This document shows, piece by piece, positions 1 through 25,000 of a stretch of 25,000 nt of DNA. The stretch lies in NCBI GenBank assembly GCA_963170055.1, contig CAUJGJ010000188.1, positions 2,751,071 to 2,776,070 on the forward strand, written 5' to 3'. Below the pieces are notes generated by a model. The model was not told the DNA's origin, made no database searches, and worked only from the letters and a program-made list of their open reading frames with translations. The position numbers and the translations under genes were made by a program. How positions within the stretch are numbered: position 1 is the first letter of the stretch; the number at the start of each line of letters is the position of its first letter. The stretch comes from Halisarca cf. caerulea (taxonomy: Eukaryota > Porifera > Demospongiae > Chondrillida > Halisarcidae).

Positions 1-18
1 ATATTCAATCCCACTAAC

Positions 19-24707
<24,689 letters not shown>

Positions 24708-25000
24708 CTGTGAGAAAAGAAGAAACAATGCTCACATCAAACGAGAACAATACAGTGTACGTAATCTGTATTAAAAAAGAGCATACGAACACGTGTACAA
24801 TGACCCTGTCTAAAGAGACCACTGTAGGCTGATTCATGGACTGCCTCAATGGTATCAGTGCACCTCTTTGTCAGGACTACCTGTCTAAAGAGACCATCAG
24901 CAGTTGACACTTAACTGGTCACATGTGGATAGGTTGCACCATGTTCATCAACATAGTTTCACATCTAGCACACAATCCACCTCAAAGCATTCCTCTGTGA
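24708..25000. other. Intron sequence upstream of the first Myo18 exon seen
   Basis: CCTGTCTAAAGAGACCA occurs twice in direct orientation (24805-24821 and 24880-24896), hinting at a dispersed repeat. No exon of the motor N-terminus was found here. Confidence 0.6.

Overview
The window is animal genomic DNA, most likely from a sponge (probably a demosponge). The animal assignment is firm, because there is a multi-exon class XVIII myosin gene with GT-AG introns. The sponge assignment is an inference. It rests on a family of short collagens with a cysteine-rich C-terminal head that I associate with sponge gene models, and on fold-back elements with a CCTCGGGC core. No RNA gene, CRISPR array or bacterial-style operon was seen.

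Layout. One gene on the minus strand spans the whole window: a myosin XVIII (Myo18) homologue that enters at about 24707 and leaves at 19, with both ends outside the window. I reconstructed 14 exons, about 980 codons in consistent phase. They run from the switch I region of the motor (24565-24707) through switch II/relay (21007-21292), the actin-binding/converter region (18421-18622), two IQ-like neck motifs (17885-18174 and 2143-2286) and into the coiled-coil tail (19-2037). Twelve of the 13 internal introns are 0.1-1.6 kb. The intron between the two IQ motifs is 15.6 kb (2287-17884).

That giant intron holds a tandem array of intronless genes on the opposite (plus) strand. Three are intact: A at 3691-4881, B at 7024-8223 and C at 9473-10804. 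A fourth, D at 14605-15838, is intact except for one extra C in its collagen region. Each protein has a signal peptide, a Gly-X-Y collagen stalk (24-44 triplets), a short coiled-coil neck and a C-terminal head of about 215 residues with ten conserved cysteines. This layout resembles collectins and C1q-type defence collagens, but the head shows no C-type lectin, fibrinogen or C1q signature that I can recognise. At least three decayed gene relics lie at 11340-11824, 12985-13091 and 16829-16979.

The array grew by segmental duplication. Upstream flanks (about 2700-3690, 6120-7023, 13890-14604) and downstream flanks (after 4881, 8223, 11824, 15838, 16979) are recognisably homologous. Small TA-flanked inverted-repeat elements were copied along with the genes. 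One of them expanded internally into a 33-bp minisatellite of about 17 units (12130-12675). The remaining DNA is rich in (CA/GT)n, TACG/TATG-type repeats, homopolymers and fold-back elements.

Most notable points: (1) the nested antisense array and its birth-and-death history; (2) conserved head scaffolds with sharply different loops between paralogues; (3) a 51-residue internal stalk duplication in gene C; (4) a single-base frameshift in gene D; (5) myosin splice donors embedded directly in GT microsatellites.
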